Counted from the stretch's first letter, positions 36,601-48,409 are shown. The stretch: 64,000 bases of DNA from Paraconiothyrium sp. Pb-2020 (GCA_022419385.1 JAJUBI010000005.1:992001-1056000); one strand, 5' to 3'. A program made the numbers and translations. Notes: generated by a model not told the origin, from the sequence alone.

Positions 36601-38294
36601 GAGGACGGCAAGACCGTAGCGATCCTGAGTATCTGGCCATCGAAGTGAGTGACATATTGCCTACATTATCCCTCACGACCATCTTTCCATACTGATTATT
36701 GCACAGAGCGTTCGAGCAATGTGCACAGTCCTCCATGAGACCTATAGAGTCGATGCTGCACATGATCTGCACAGACTGGGTAGCTCGATATGAGCTCTGG
36801 TCAGTGTCAGATGAACCTCGGTGTATTGCTGACGGCTCCATACCTTTGGATCCCGGAGAGGTACATCTTCAAGTGCAGCGCTCGATGTGGCAACATGACC
36901 CCTCGTTCAGTGATGGACATTGGAAGATGCAATTTCCAATCGCAATCAGCTCCGATACAAGGCTAATATGTGTCATTCGGACAGTATATCTTTTCTCCAT
37001 CACAAAGCATAACCAAGCGATCATGCACGCCGTGGTACTTCCGTTACACACTGAACCGGGCCTAGAAGAAATTTGGAATGGACTTTCAGAAACAGAAGAA
37101 CTATCGACCGTTGCAAACTCGGTCGAGCAAACACAAAGCAGTTCAAGTGGCAGCTTCAAAAGCTCATTGAATGGTCTGTTGAAGCCATTTGGGTCGCATA
37201 GACGTTCCAAGTCGTTAACACGAGAGAGCGCGAATCACGCACCTAGCACATCGCATGTGGCTTTGATACCTCCAAAGTCTCCGTCATTATCTCGGCCTCT
37301 ATCACGACGCCGCGCACGTGCTAAAAGTGCGGATCACTCCGTATATAACGGAACCAAAAGATACCGACACTCTGTCGTCTTCGCCCACCATGGCGCATAT
37401 TTGCTATTCGTGGACCAATTAGCGAAGTCCCACTACACTAAGGAGCATCCACCAAATACAGTCATATTGTTTCAACTTAACGTTGAAAAAAATCTTTCGA
37501 TAGCTAAGATAGGAAGTGCCAGAACACCGATCTGTCCTTACGAAGAGCTTTCCCAGCCAAAGGTTACGCTTCACCCCAGTTCTACTACGCTGGCCCTGTA
37601 TTTCCCCAAAGTGTTAGACTCTCAAGTCACGCTATGGCACTGGTCCCCACAAAACCGGTTCGAAGATGTTGATGTGCTAGGCGAGATGGTTGAAGATGTC
37701 CACTTTTCGCGAGATGGGGACCACCTCGTCATTCAGACGAGTTCGTCTGGCGCGCCTAGGGTTATTCCTATATCTATTCCGTACACAGGGCAGACAGCGT
37801 TGTCCACCAGCGGACAGGTAGAGGACCTGACAACACGAAACAGGGCCCTCTCTAAAAAGCCTTCTTTAGCTCCCATTATTAATCTGCCTGAAAACTCGTC
37901 CTCCGGCGTTTTCAAGTCCGGAACCTCCATCACCGAGAACGGAGGAGCCAGTGGTCTGGCTATGGTCCACAGTGGCACACAGATAACGATTCGACAGTGG
38001 TCCAGAGAAGATGCAACTTCCTCTCAGGATGCCAAAGAAGAAGTCTTGCAGCTAACGAGACTACCGGGAACAATGTCTTTGGGCTCGGCTGCAGTCAGTC
38101 TACCGCGTCCAGGTGAGGACAAAGTACACGTAGTGATAAACAAAAATGCGCGGCAGTGGGACGACATGGTTCAAGACGTGGATGTACACCTCCCGGCATT
38201 GGTATCAAGAGATATAGGAGACCTGAAGATCGAAGATAGCTCTGGGAGCTCCAAAAAGCTTCGTGATGCTAGTCATGTCGCCATTGGGAATTAG
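33628..38294 (+). CDS. NACHT-domain STAND NTPase (fungal NLR-like)
   Basis: 1441-aa NLR-like protein, a class linked to fungal nonself recognition and programmed cell death. Exons: 33628-33632, 33694-33988, 34045-34249, 34302-34571, 34628-34840, 34895-36644, 36707-38294. The proposed first exon is only ATGAG; without it no ATG opens the conserved N-terminal domain. That domain (about 1-200; LWGKRILASVIRFGSALKPY, VWGAFHLVFVLAENY) resembles a DUF7708-type region in front of fungal NACHTs. The P-loop GNPGCGKTILA starts at about residue 330 and Walker B FIIDGLDECED is at about 435. A winged-helix part follows (IFAWLLYSKRPLTTQELQVA). The C-terminal half lacks clear ankyrin, TPR or regular WD repeats. 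It contains a Ser/Arg-rich linker and sequence like a degenerate beta-propeller (VTLHPSSTTLALYFP, VHFSRDGDHLVIQ). Confidence 0.85.
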
Positions 38295-38428
38295 TGATTA
38301 GTGCACTTGGATAGGTCGGGGAGGTCAGGGCAATGAAAAGTCTAAAATATACACAGCAAGTTGGCTATTCTATTCTGTTATCGAAGTGACAGTACCAAGA
38401 GCTGATCTGCAGATCCATGGAAACAGGA

Positions 38429-39444
38429 TTAAGGGAGCCACCTCTTCGTCCCGAGATGCGACAGATACTTACCCTGATCGCCATTCTCGATGCTTAGCTT
38501 GTCAAGAGTCGACAGCATCTTTTTGACAGCCTCAACGGGCTCGTAACCTCCTTTGAAGCTAGGGGAGTACTGCTGGAACTTTTCAATAATCTCCTGCAGT
38601 TTGGCGCCTTCCTTGGGGCCCACTGTTAAAATTAGTATGTGCGCCATATTCACATGCCTGTCTGACGGAAGCTCCGGTACGTACGGTTGCTGAAACTTCC
38701 GGTGTCGACCATTCCGGGACACATGCTCAAGAACAATACGCCATCCTTCTTATACTGCGCACCGAATTTGACGTTGACCATGTTCAGCGCAGCTTTGCTA
38801 CTAGAATAGAAGATGGCGTGATCGAATTCATAATCTCTGTTGATTTCAAGGTCACCCATGCCGCTGGAGATGGATAGCACTTTCTTGGTCTTGCCTTTCA
38901 GAAGGAATGGCAGGAAAGCTTCGTAGAGGTAAATTTGGGCCAAGACATTCGTGTCCATGAAATTGTGGAATTCTTTGGTGAACTCCTCGTGGGAAGATCT
39001 GTTGAGCAACTCGCCGGGAGCTTCAAACTGGTCAAACAAGGCAAGGTAGGCAGCATTGCCAATAAGGTAATCGAGAGATCCGCCGGTGATACTGGCGGTA
39101 GCTGCGGCAGCCTTTTTGATCGCTGGATTGTCGTTTAGATCGGCTTGGAGGATGTGGATATCTTGAAACAATCAGTGGTAGTCCCTTTTACCGAGTATAG
39201 TCGCATGGAAGGGCCTCAATAAGATCGGCGATGTTTACATACTTTTGCGGTCTGGAAGCTCGCTCTTCACTCGTTCAATGGTTGGGGGCGCATTACGAAC
39301 GAGCCCAATGACAGTGTTCGACGGGTCGTCGGAGAGATACTGGACGAATCCCCACTGATGGTCATCAGTGGTTGAATGAGTGACGCTTTAAGAGATACTT
39401 ACGCCGATGCCTCTCGATGCTCCAGTGATAACATAGGATGGCAT
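38429..39444 (-). CDS. Sniffer-type short-chain dehydrogenase/reductase
   Basis: 274-aa SDR related to carbonyl reductase/sniffer proteins. Exons 39444-39403, 39354-39243, 39161-38685, 38622-38429. Motifs are YVITGASRGIG, split just after by intron 1, then DYLIGNAA, LSISSGMGD (catalytic Ser), YSSSKAAL (YxxxK pair) and the CPGMVDTG block. A GTAAGT near 38473 is not used, because reading through gives the expected family end (KYLSHLGTKRWLP). It is tail-to-tail with the NACHT gene (134 bp). The substrate is unknown; such enzymes reduce small carbonyls. Confidence 0.88.
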
Positions 39445-40099
39445 CTTGTAAATGGGATGTTTTAGAGAACAAGATTTGGTTTATTGATGTTCTGCTCTGG
39501 AAATTGTGAAGACAAGTGTGCTGCTGTCGATAGAATGGATAGCACGTATCCTTTATATACTACACCACTGACGCATTCTCGATGAGCAAATGCTTCATGA
39601 TTTAGATTAGAAATACAACCGGATATCATAGTAAGGTAGAGGAGGCATGTGGCTATGAAGAAGAACTATTAGGCAACTTTTTCCGGCGCGGACCCCTGCT
39701 ATGCGTGCAAGATTATAGCCTTAGCAATTAGATGCACAAGAAGCAAAACGGGATGACGGTGCAAATGTTTCCTTATGTCATAACTACTAGCTGGTATGGA
39801 TGCGGGATTAGTCCGCTAAGGATAGCCTACAGATGGCGCTAGGGTGCTAGTCGTCCACTAGATTACCTCTTCCGGTCTTAGTCTGCTGCACCATGTCTCG
39901 CGCAGCGTTCTCCGAGCAACTTTCAGCGATCACGTGTTTGCTTACGACACCATCCGTAGAACTCGTCCGTAGAACATTTGAAGTCGCTGAAAGTTGCAAC
40001 GTTTCAGCCTTCCGCCTCATTATGCATTTAAACTCCGCGATAAACACTGAGATCCAACTGAATCGGTCTTAACCTTGACATCGACAGTAACTTGCGGAG
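39445..40099. other. Intergenic, no gene seen
   Basis: 655 bp between divergent starts. A small minus ORF (39847-40047) has no supporting features. AT-rich with a TATATA stretch (near 39555) upstream of the SDR. Confidence 0.55.
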
Positions 40100-41773
40100 A
40101 TGGCCAAGCCGGCGTTAACGAAGAGAAGCTGCGGCACCTGCAAAGGTGGGCACGGCCAGGCGATATGAGAGAATGGCCACTAAACAGCTCCTCTAGATCG
40201 GAAGATTCTCTGCGATAGGATCACTCCGACGTGTTCCCAATGTACACGTGGGAAGCGTGTATGCCAGGGTTACGACCTCCGGCTCTCATGGCCCAGAGAC
40301 AACGACCGCAGGCGAGCTATCGTGCTCAAGTCATTTCAGCATGATCTTAAGTCTCGAAACTATCGGATGGGTAGGTCAGCCATGGTCCGGGCATCGCACT
40401 GGGACATTGAGATGTACATGTTTCTGAACTCGTACGTCTCCCATGCGCCATGGTTGCACGCACCGGTGACATGGAATCCTCACGGATTGGATGGGAAAGA
40501 GTGGGACTTGCTGAGATACTGTAAGGCATTGATGGATACTTGAATCGATCGACACTGACCATCTGCAAGTCCGCTTCGAAGCTTCCCGCTCTCTAACGAC
40601 GTTCGGGTCTGACCCGCAACTTCTTGCAAATCTGCTTATGAGAATTTCGCAGAGTGGCAATACGCTGGCTTCAACCGCAGTTCTTCACTCTCTTCTCGGC
40701 CTGACATCACTGTATCGTTACGGTTGGAATGAACATGCCATGGAACTTAAGATATCCAGTCTGCGAGCTCTTGCGAAGGCGGCAGAAACGTACAATGAGT
40801 CCGTAGAAGGCCCGCATCACGTTGCAGCGGGGATGTTATTATGCTCTTTCGAGGTAAGGCGCTACTTCAGCATGCCTCAGTCACATATCTTATATCACAC
40901 GTACTAACGCGTATCGGGAATATGTAGGTTCACATGGCCTCCTGCAGTGCCAGTGAGTGGACATGGTACGTCAACGGCATCAAGGAAGTGCTGTATTCGG
41001 ATCGTCCTCATGCCAAATGCACTCTGGGCGAGGAGAAAAACGCCTTACTGAATTGGGTATACTACCACGACGTTATGAAGAAATTTAGCATCCGGCACTG
41101 GAGAACGACACCAAGAGAAAAGCATGAACCGTCGATAACCCAGCCACAGCTCCACGACGGGAGCAAACGAAAGCAAATTTCCGAAGACGACTTTTTGGTG
41201 TGCCAGAGAGTGACGCCAGATGCACCATGGATTTCAGTAATCTTGAGACTGATGACGGAGCTTTGCAACACGGTACCAACGAAACCGTGTCTTCGGACTA
41301 TGAATGCGGAAGAGCGGAACGAATTTGCAACCCGTATCAGGATTCTCGATTGGCGGATCCGAAACGTCCCAATGCCGGCCGCAGCTGAAAAGATCAGCTC
41401 GAGTGTCCGCCTGTACCAACTGGCCATGCTGATCTACCTCAACCGAGTCACTGAAAACATTCTCAACCAAGCGTCGAAAATTCAGACTCACATTGACGAT
41501 GCATTTACTCTGGCGGCTGAGATAGAAACGTGCAAACCACACTTTCCGATGTACATCGTAGGCTGGGAGGCACGCACAGATGAACAACGTGCGACTGTAC
41601 TTGAGTTACTGGAGCGGACGAAGAAAGATCCGTCGTCGCGATCGATGTTCCATGTGGAGGTATTGGTACAGGCCGGATGGACACAGGACGACCTTGCCGA
41701 AGGGGAGTTAAATTATTGGGATAAGGTGACCACTCTTATTAGTGTCTGCTCCACTATGCCTAGCTTTGTGTAA
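40100..41773 (+). CDS. Zn2Cys6 transcription factor
   Basis: 499-aa zinc-cluster regulator. Exons 40100-40145, 40197-40520, 40570-40853, 40928-41773. Joining the first two gives a complete cluster (SCGTCKDRKILC then CSQCTRGKRVC; spacing 2-6-6-2-6), followed by QGYDLRLSWPRDNDRR, which is characteristic of the fungal-specific transcription factor domain 2 group. The rest is helical regulatory sequence (LHSLLGLTSLYRYGW, MLLCSFEVHMASCSASEW, WVYYHDVMKKFSI). No target genes are evident. Its neighbours are an SDR and a pseudogene. Confidence 0.88.
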
Positions 41774-41997
41774 GAAGGAGATTGTTCGGGACGATTGAAC
41801 GTCCATTATGCTTTGGCTTGCTATGTATTCGAGCCTTCACGCTCTTAACCCAATTTACCTATTCCCAAAGCCAGCTACTGTTAGCCTGAATCTTGAAGGC
41901 TTTTGACATTTTTCATGAAGGCTTCTGCATCGTATTTTCCATGCCTTCCACTGTACTCGCCGTTTCCCAATCAAACTGATCACCACGGTTGGTTAGC

Positions 41998-42800
41998 TTA
42001 GTATATGATCTTCGCCTCCGCCAGGATGAGGCGTGCTCGCAACTCCTTGCCTGCTTCCTCGAATCGCTGGACCTCTTCACGTTGGACTTTAGCCGTGATG
42101 ATATCTGCGCCATGCTCGCGGAAATGCATTCCTTCCTCCCATTCTTCTTTCTACTCATGCTGCTCGATAGGTCGACCCTTGATAATGGGCATCAATTTCT
42201 TAGCCCTGGATTCATGGCGTCCAGCAGGGTACCTATGCCAGGCTACCATTTGGAACGCAGGCATTTCGTCCTCAAATCCAAAGAGACTTCGCTCCTCCTG
42301 TTCTGCAAGTGCTCCGGGTAAGGATGGCACTATGCGCAGCGCGATGGGAACTTCCAGCCACTTGTCGGCAAGCATTCTAGCAAATGAACCAACATTGAAT
42401 CTGAAGACCATCCGACGAAGCTCGGAGCGTGGCTCAGTAGCGCAGACGCAGGCCAGGTCTACTTTCATACAATCTTTCTCGGACCGTCGAAGGTACTGAC
42501 GGCGGTTACTCAATCATTTTTCGACACGCCGCATGATCTTCGGTTCGACCATTTGGTTGAGGATCTCCAGGGACTGGCGATAATTTCCGTTATGCTGTCA
42601 AGCTCCTCCGGTCCCAAAAGTCTTGGTCCTACGCAGAGAAGAACCTGTACCGTCTGGTTGATGATAACCTTCAGTTGGGCCCTCACGATGGGGCGCGCCT
42701 CGTAGTAGACCGTTTTGGAGACGCGGAGGATGCTGGTGGGTAGTGTTTTGTGGAAAACTATGAGTCCGCCGTAGCTCCGTACCCTCTTAGGACCTCGCAC
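41998..42800 (-). pseudogene. Decayed unknown gene (F-box/2EXR-like fungal family suspected)
   Basis: Minus-strand coding-like sequence spread over shifting frames. It begins with TSILRVSKTVYYEARPIVRA, the kind of block found in large fungal families of F-box/2EXR proteins. It then continues in another frame (NYRQSLEILNQMVEPKIM, then RRVEK, TGA, LSNRRQYLRR), into RMVFRFNVGSFARMLADKWL. A TAG at 42151-42153 is followed by more helical sequence in the same frame (EEVQRFEEAGKELRARLILA) up to the stop at 41998. At least one frame change and two in-frame stops are needed. The TGA sits where TGG (Trp) would fit, consistent with G-to-A change. The family assignment is tentative. Confidence 0.5.
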
Positions 42801-43640
42801 TACAGCTCGCTACAAAGGCCAGTCGGAAACTAGAGCTACGCAAACGTGACGCTAGGCTAGCACGATGGAAGATATTTTGCTGCCTACAATGGCTGTAAAC
42901 ACTAGCGGGGACTTATATTTCCACCAAGCGAAGCGCCATAAGTCTTCGTGGTAACAGGAATACGCTCGTAGACCATAATTCGAGTCTGGACATGAAACCT
43001 GGTCAGTAGAGTTTTCGATTGGCAGGAGCGGGTTGGACTAGTTCGTCTGCGCTTCTGGGTTCAACATACCTCCTTGGGGTGATCCATGAAGCGAAAGGGC
43101 TCGGTTGATGCCGCATCTAAGCTTTCCATAGCGGCGTTCCTGTCACTATCCTTGGTGTGGTGCACTGTGTGACTCTTGTCGTACTCAAGGGAGTCCATGG
43201 GCGCATCCCCGGTATTGCACATCGAGGTTGAGCGAGTGTCTGCAGACTGTTGATGCTGTCGGCAGGTCAAACAAGAGCAGGCGCATGAAGTAACCTAATC
43301 AGTAAGGGGCTAGCTTCCGCCTCGCGCAAATGTTGGTAGTTCAATCGACAGTGTCCGTGGGGCGGGGGAGCAGGTGAGGTTAAGATTTGGTTGCTAAGTC
43401 AGCAACTTGACATTGTGTTGCTGCAACCACTTGAGGCGCATAAGGTAAAGTGGCGTTTGTGCAATGCAAAACGACCCGGGCCAACTGCTGATCACCTGCA
43501 TGCCAGTGAATACTAAGTCTGTGCTCACCATTATGTGGCCGCGCTTAACAGCTAAAGCGATTCTGCAATGTACATTAAGGCACAGTATACTAGGAGATTG
43601 TTTCTATCCATCTTGTGCCCCACTCTCTACGCGCCACCAC
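42801..43640. other. Intergenic, no gene seen
   Basis: 840 bp. A minus ORF at 43061-43270 is polar and unsupported; it might be debris of the adjacent pseudogene. Nothing else recognisable. Confidence 0.5.
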
Positions 43641-45013
43641 TCACCCCTTCTTCCCCACAAACCTCCCCCTATCCGCCAAAACACCCTTCGCCATCTGCAA
43701 CTGTTCATCCGTCTGACAAACCAACGTCTTAAACCTTGCACCATCGCCACTAATATCAGTCACCACCTCCTCTGCAGGACTCTCATTCTTCTTCGCGTCA
43801 AGCTTGAAGCCCAAACACTCCACCCCGTTTACGACTTCTTGTCGAAGCTTAGCACCCTTCTCGCCGATCCCTCCAGCGAAGACCAGCGCATCGACCTCGC
43901 CATTAAGCTTGGTAAAGTACGGTGCGACGTAGTTGAGTATCCGATCAACGAAGATATCGAAGGCAAGTTTATGGCTGTCTTTTTCACTCGCACTGATCTC
44001 GCCAAAGTCCGTCGTGCCCGTGAGCGACTTCCATCCAGACTTCTTATTCAAGATTTCCTCGGCTTGCGTGATGTGCATGTGGCTGGAGGCGGAGTGGGAA
44101 AGCGAACCGGCGGAATGGGTGAAGTGGAACATCAGGGAGGGGTCGATGGAGCCGGAGCGGGTAGCGCCAGGAAGGCCGGCGAGGGGTGTGAGACCCATGG
44201 ATGTGTCGTGGGACTGGCCGGCTTTAATGCAGCAGGCGGAGGCGCCCGAGCCGAGGTGGAGGGCTATGATGTTGAGCTTTTCTGCTGGCTTATTTAGATG
44301 TGAAGCAATCTGGGGCTGCATTAGTTGGTGTTTGACATGAGACTTTTCGTGGCTTGTGTTACGGGACGGGACAGAGACGCCTGGAGGGTGGAAAGGGGAT
44401 ATGGAAAAGGAGTAAGGGTATACGCACGGCATCCGTGATGAACTGATAACTGATCCCATGGAACCCATATTTCTTCAGTCTGTTTTTCTCCGCAACCTCT
44501 TGATCGATCGGATACGTACAAATATGCTTCGGGATGGTCGCGTGGAAACTACTATCAAAGTACGCCACATTCTTTGCATGCGGCAAAATCTCGCTCACTG
44601 CCCTTACAATGCTCAATGCCGGCGCATTGTGTAGCGGCGCAAGATCGCTCAGCTCTTCGATGTGGTGGTACGTCTCTTTGTCGATGATCTGCGCCCGCGG
44701 GTAGTCGCCACCGTGCACGACACGATGGCATGTGAAATGGATATCCTCAATTTTGGAGAGCGCGGGTAGTCCGTCGTCTTTCTGAAGATGGGAGAGGATG
44801 TAATTGAAGGCGTCTTCTTGCGATTTGATGTTTTCTATCACTTTTCCTTTGATGTCTTGGTCGCCGCGGGAGTACTTCAATTTCGCGGGAGGAGCCGTCA
44901 GGCCTTCGATGGTAGCTTCGGCGAGCTGCTGAGGTGTGGTAGAAGAGGGCTCGGCTTTATAGACGGATATCTTGACGCTGGATGAGCCGGCGTGATAGAG
45001 AGGATGATTCCAT
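43641..45013 (-). CDS. ackA: Acetate kinase (5' end out of frame)
   Basis: Interconverts acetate plus ATP and acetyl phosphate. In fungi it usually works with a xylulose-5-P/fructose-6-P phosphoketolase, not seen here. Exon A runs to 44428 and exon B is 44309-43641; the intron acceptor after GCCCCAG fits the family best. Visible motifs are AGSSSVKISVYK, HRVVHGGDYPRAQ, YFDSSFHATIP, YGFHGISYQF, LHLGSGASACCIKAG, TPLAGLPGATRSG and VFAGGIGEKGAKLR. Coding similarity is continuous from 44991 down. Upstream, the expected start ILSINAG is present only in a shifted frame: codons ATCATCCTCTCTATC are followed by ACGCCGGC. From ATG 45013 the exon has 586 nt, which is not compatible with the frame. This is either a real frameshift, a sequencing error, or an unseen first exon. 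Otherwise intact, about 418 aa expected. Confidence 0.82.
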
Positions 45014-45630
45014 TCTAGCGGATCTTGCTCGTCAAGGTGTTCAAGGAAAGGGCTCTAAATTTCGCTGCTCAGGCTGGCATGAGGCCGAGCGACTAAGGAT
45101 ATGAGATTGAAGTTATATTCCAAAGATGTGTAAATGAAAACTTAGATTGGGCCATGCAGTCGAACGATCGGAAGTCGCGGAGCCTGGCTAGCTACTACAG
45201 CATTTCGTCATCCCACTACAGCGATGCAGCCCTGCAGATCCATGGGAGAGACGGACAGGAACGGTACCTGGACCAAACATACACACGTGTTTTGAGTTGA
45301 GCCGCATCATTAGGTCCCACAATTGGTATGCTCTTCGCATGCGATGAGGTTGAGCGGATAGATATGACGTCATTGTGTTTGAGTAACGCTAGTGACACGC
45401 ATGTCGCTTTTTTGATATGTAGCTCTGTAACCGTGCAGAGGTTGATAGAACGCATCATGAGCAGCTTGATTGATGTACTTCGTTGAGAAAGCTTTTGAGC
45501 CACCAATACCTTACGTATCGCGGGTGAGGTAAAAAATTTGACTGACATGCAAACATAGCACCTGTATGTTTTATAGCCTCGATAGCCCCTCAAGAACCCT
45601 CCCTCCACATCCACCTTCTCACAGATCATT
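45014..45630. other. Intergenic
   Basis: 617 bp between the ackA 5' end and the 3' end of the isochorismatase gene. Should contain the ackA promoter. Small minus ORFs are not supported. Confidence 0.5.
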
Positions 45631-46633
45631 CTATATCTTGCAGAGCGACTGGAGCGCTTCCTTCGTACTCTCAGCAGACTCCTTGACAACCTTTATGATC
45701 TCTTTAAATTCCGCTATCTTCGCATCGCCCATAACCTCGTACATCCAGGATTCGCTGGTCACGACCTGAGCACCCGCTTGCCGTAGCCTCGCCAGTGCCA
45801 CGGGTACTTCCTCTTTGTTCACGCTGCTCACGCCATCCGCGATAACGTACACGTTGTGGCCTTCGCTCAAGAGGTCGAGCGCCGTTTGGGTTACGCAAAT
45901 GTGGGTTTCAATGCCGACGATAACGCACGAGAGGCGCGAGTTGAGCGAGGCTATACCAGCGCGAACTTCAGGCGTGCTGAGAATGAATGCAGTCAGCGCT
46001 ACTTGCTCAGGGGTACGAGGCCAAGGAAGTGTATAGCGTACAGCATAGAGAAGAGGGTCTTGTCAGCGTGGATGACAGTCCTGATGCCCCCTGGTGCATC
46101 GAGCATTAACTCGGGCACTGTTTCGCCCAACCTAGCCTTGTTCTGCGTGGTTGCGAATACGGGGATGTGGAGGATCTGACCTGGGGTGCCTCATTAGCAC
46201 GGCCCAGAAACGTGGTCGGCATTGACCCTATAGCTGGCACGCCTTCTCAATTCTGGCCCCCTTCGATCAGCCGCCTTTGATGGAGACGGTTGGGATGCAT
46301 AAGCGAATCCGCTCTAGTGATATCCTGACGGCTGAAATGGCGTAGGTAGGGTTGGCATACTTGCTCTCAGCAGCTTCTGGGTAGTGGCTACAACTTTGGG
46401 GAACTCATGGATGGCAGGTCGGAACTTTTCCTGCAGGTCGCAGATGCTGGCAACATCTCAGCATACGGAAGCTGTCCGCAATTGTATGATCAGTGGACAT
46501 CCTGCAACATGCCCCAGGATACTCACCAAGCTTGTCGAGAATAGCATACAAGAGAGCGGGGTTGTCTACCTGGGTGTGAGCGTGGGTCGAGGAGCCAGGC
46601 CGGGGGCGTCTTACTGATCCTGCGCTGGGCCAT
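45631..46633 (-). CDS. Isochorismatase-like cysteine hydrolase
   Basis: 212-aa hydrolase like the ISOC1/YcaC branch of the isochorismatase superfamily. Exons 46633-46615, 46565-46527, 46456-46361, 46180-46042, 45976-45631; the third intron is the longest (180 bp). Joined, it reads MAQRRINNPALLYAILDKL, then DVASICDLQEKFRPAIHEF with the catalytic Asp, ILHIPVFATTQNKARLGET, and VIVGIETHICVTQTALDLL with the nucleophile Cys. The C-terminus is helical. The physiological substrate is unknown for this eukaryotic branch; mitochondrial or cytosolic amide or ester hydrolysis is possible. The small first exons make the 5' model somewhat less certain than the rest. Confidence 0.87.
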
Positions 46634-48409
46634 TGTGCTGTACGTGAGAGCCCCGATGTGGCTCGACGAAGTGCTGATTTGTGCGACGCGCGGGAACACT
46701 CGCAGCATGGTTTGGTAGTCGGCGGTGCCTCAGGACGACATGGCGGGCGTGCTTGGGCTCGGCGCGGGGAAGTCACAAGCAAATGCGTCTGGCGTCAGCA
46801 CCAGTGCCCCGCCGTAGCAGCAGCCCCAGCCCAGCCCAGCCCAGCGGCCGTTCGAAACGGCATCAAACGCTCAGCAGCGAGCCAGGTGCTCCGTTTTCGC
46901 TCCGCACGTTTGATTGGTGGCGCGGCGCACTTCCACGCTGCACCCTCGAGAGTCCAGGGCAATCTGGGACTCGGCCGCGGGAGGCTTGCTGCCGGAAGCC
47001 GTGGCGCCGGCCGTTACCCGTAGGGTTCGATGGTGAACCTTGGGACGCAGCATCAGCGTCTTACGGTTTGACAGATTGATGCGCCTGGGTGCTGGAGCCA
47101 GCGCCCGCGACGCATGGCTGCAAGCGGAATAAACGCCATCCTGGCAGCTCGCAGGTACGACGCAGGTCCGGTACTCGACAGCTTGGATGAGCCAGTGCGG
47201 TTGCTCTTCACTTGAAACGAGGACCCTCTGCGATTATTTCGCCGTCATCGCCCAGGGTCTAGAGATCCCTGATCGCCACGAATGCATACTGCCCTGAAGC
47301 CCTCGAGCGACCACTGCACGACCGGCCCGCTGACAGTAACATGGTGCTGGCGTCGCTCTGTAGTAGCGGAAGGGTCAGGAGCGCCGACGCTCCAGGGCTC
47401 GTCTCAGCTCAGCTGTCTAGGGACTCCGTCAGCACGACTGCTTGACCAGCAACCAGAGTCCGGACGCGGCAGATGAGAGGCAGCGCGCAGCAGTCGCTCA
47501 GCACGGAACGCTGGCGCCGATGCCCGCATGGCCGGCGGAGAGCACAGTATCTGTAGATTGGCAGCGTGCCCCCTTCTAGGGACGCTGAGGCGCGGGCTGG
47601 AGCGCTGCTGGTGCGACCTGGGGATGCTCAGACGGGCCACCCGTCTCGACTGGCTCCAGCTTGGCCGCGAGCGAGGCGAGGCGTTGTCGAGGCGCTCTGC
47701 GGTTTGTTGTCGAAGAAGGGCTGCCGGGCCTGTTCTTTGAGGGCCAACGCCGCAGGAGACTGCTACGGTAGAACAGAGAACCCGGAAGGTGCGAACAACC
47801 TATCCAGACCGCGCCCGGAGCGCGTAGGAGAGAGCGAGGACAGACGCCGGCAGAGCAATTGCAGCACGGCGGGCCATATACGAGTCACACGTCGATAATA
47901 AAGGGCGTCGTTCAACGCGCATTGAGAGGGTCGCGCTCCACCGGTGCGAGTACCTCATACCTCTTTCCGTGCCAGACGCGGGTCCGTGCGGCTTGTCCGC
48001 GATTTCGTAGTTGCCCACCCGGGTGGTGCGTGCCTTCACTCGCTGCGACTGCGTCCACGGCTCTGCACCCTTTCTTTGCCTGTGCCGTGAATCATCTCGC
48101 TGCGTGTGCTCTCTCCGCCTCCCCAGCCTGCCGTACCGCGACACCACGATCCCCCACGGCTGTATTCCTTTAGCGCTCGTCGTCGCCCTCGCCCCTCGTT
48201 CAGCGAATCGACTTCCACGACCTCCACAAGGGGCCACTTGAACTCCCTCGCCCGGCGTTCACGGCACCTCTGCTCGTTCTGCACGCGCTGAGCCTCGCTT
48301 TCACCTTCACACTCATCGGCCTCGCCTGCTTTCACCGCCGCGACCCACCAGCGCTGCCTCCGCCCTTCGAGCACCCTCGCGCCGCGACTTCCTTTGACCG
48401 CGAGGTCAT
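46634..48409. other. Long GC-rich gene-free region and leader of Cid1-type gene
   Basis: 1.78 kb, visibly richer in G and C than its neighbours, with many long but shadow-like ORFs on both strands caused by the scarcity of A/T stops. No frame shows a recognised motif. The 3' 400 bp is strongly pyrimidine-rich and is a likely promoter and 5' UTR for the gene starting at 48410. Confidence 0.5.
46824..46844 (+). repeat. Short CCCAG microsatellite
   Basis: Four consecutive CCCAG units within the GC-rich region. No evidence of function. Confidence 0.6.

Noticed and set aside
38466..38476. GTAAGT in the last exon of the sniffer-type SDR as a splice donor
   Set aside because: Reading through it gives the family-typical C-terminus and a stop, so it is coding sequence.
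43061..43270. 69-aa minus ORF upstream of the decayed gene
   Set aside because: Polar low-information sequence without motif; cannot be tied by frame or splice sites to the pseudogene.
46658..47898. Several 60-130 aa ORFs on both strands in the GC-rich region
   Set aside because: Overlapping in many frames, Arg/Ala/Gly-rich and without motifs, as expected from low stop-codon density in GC-rich DNA.
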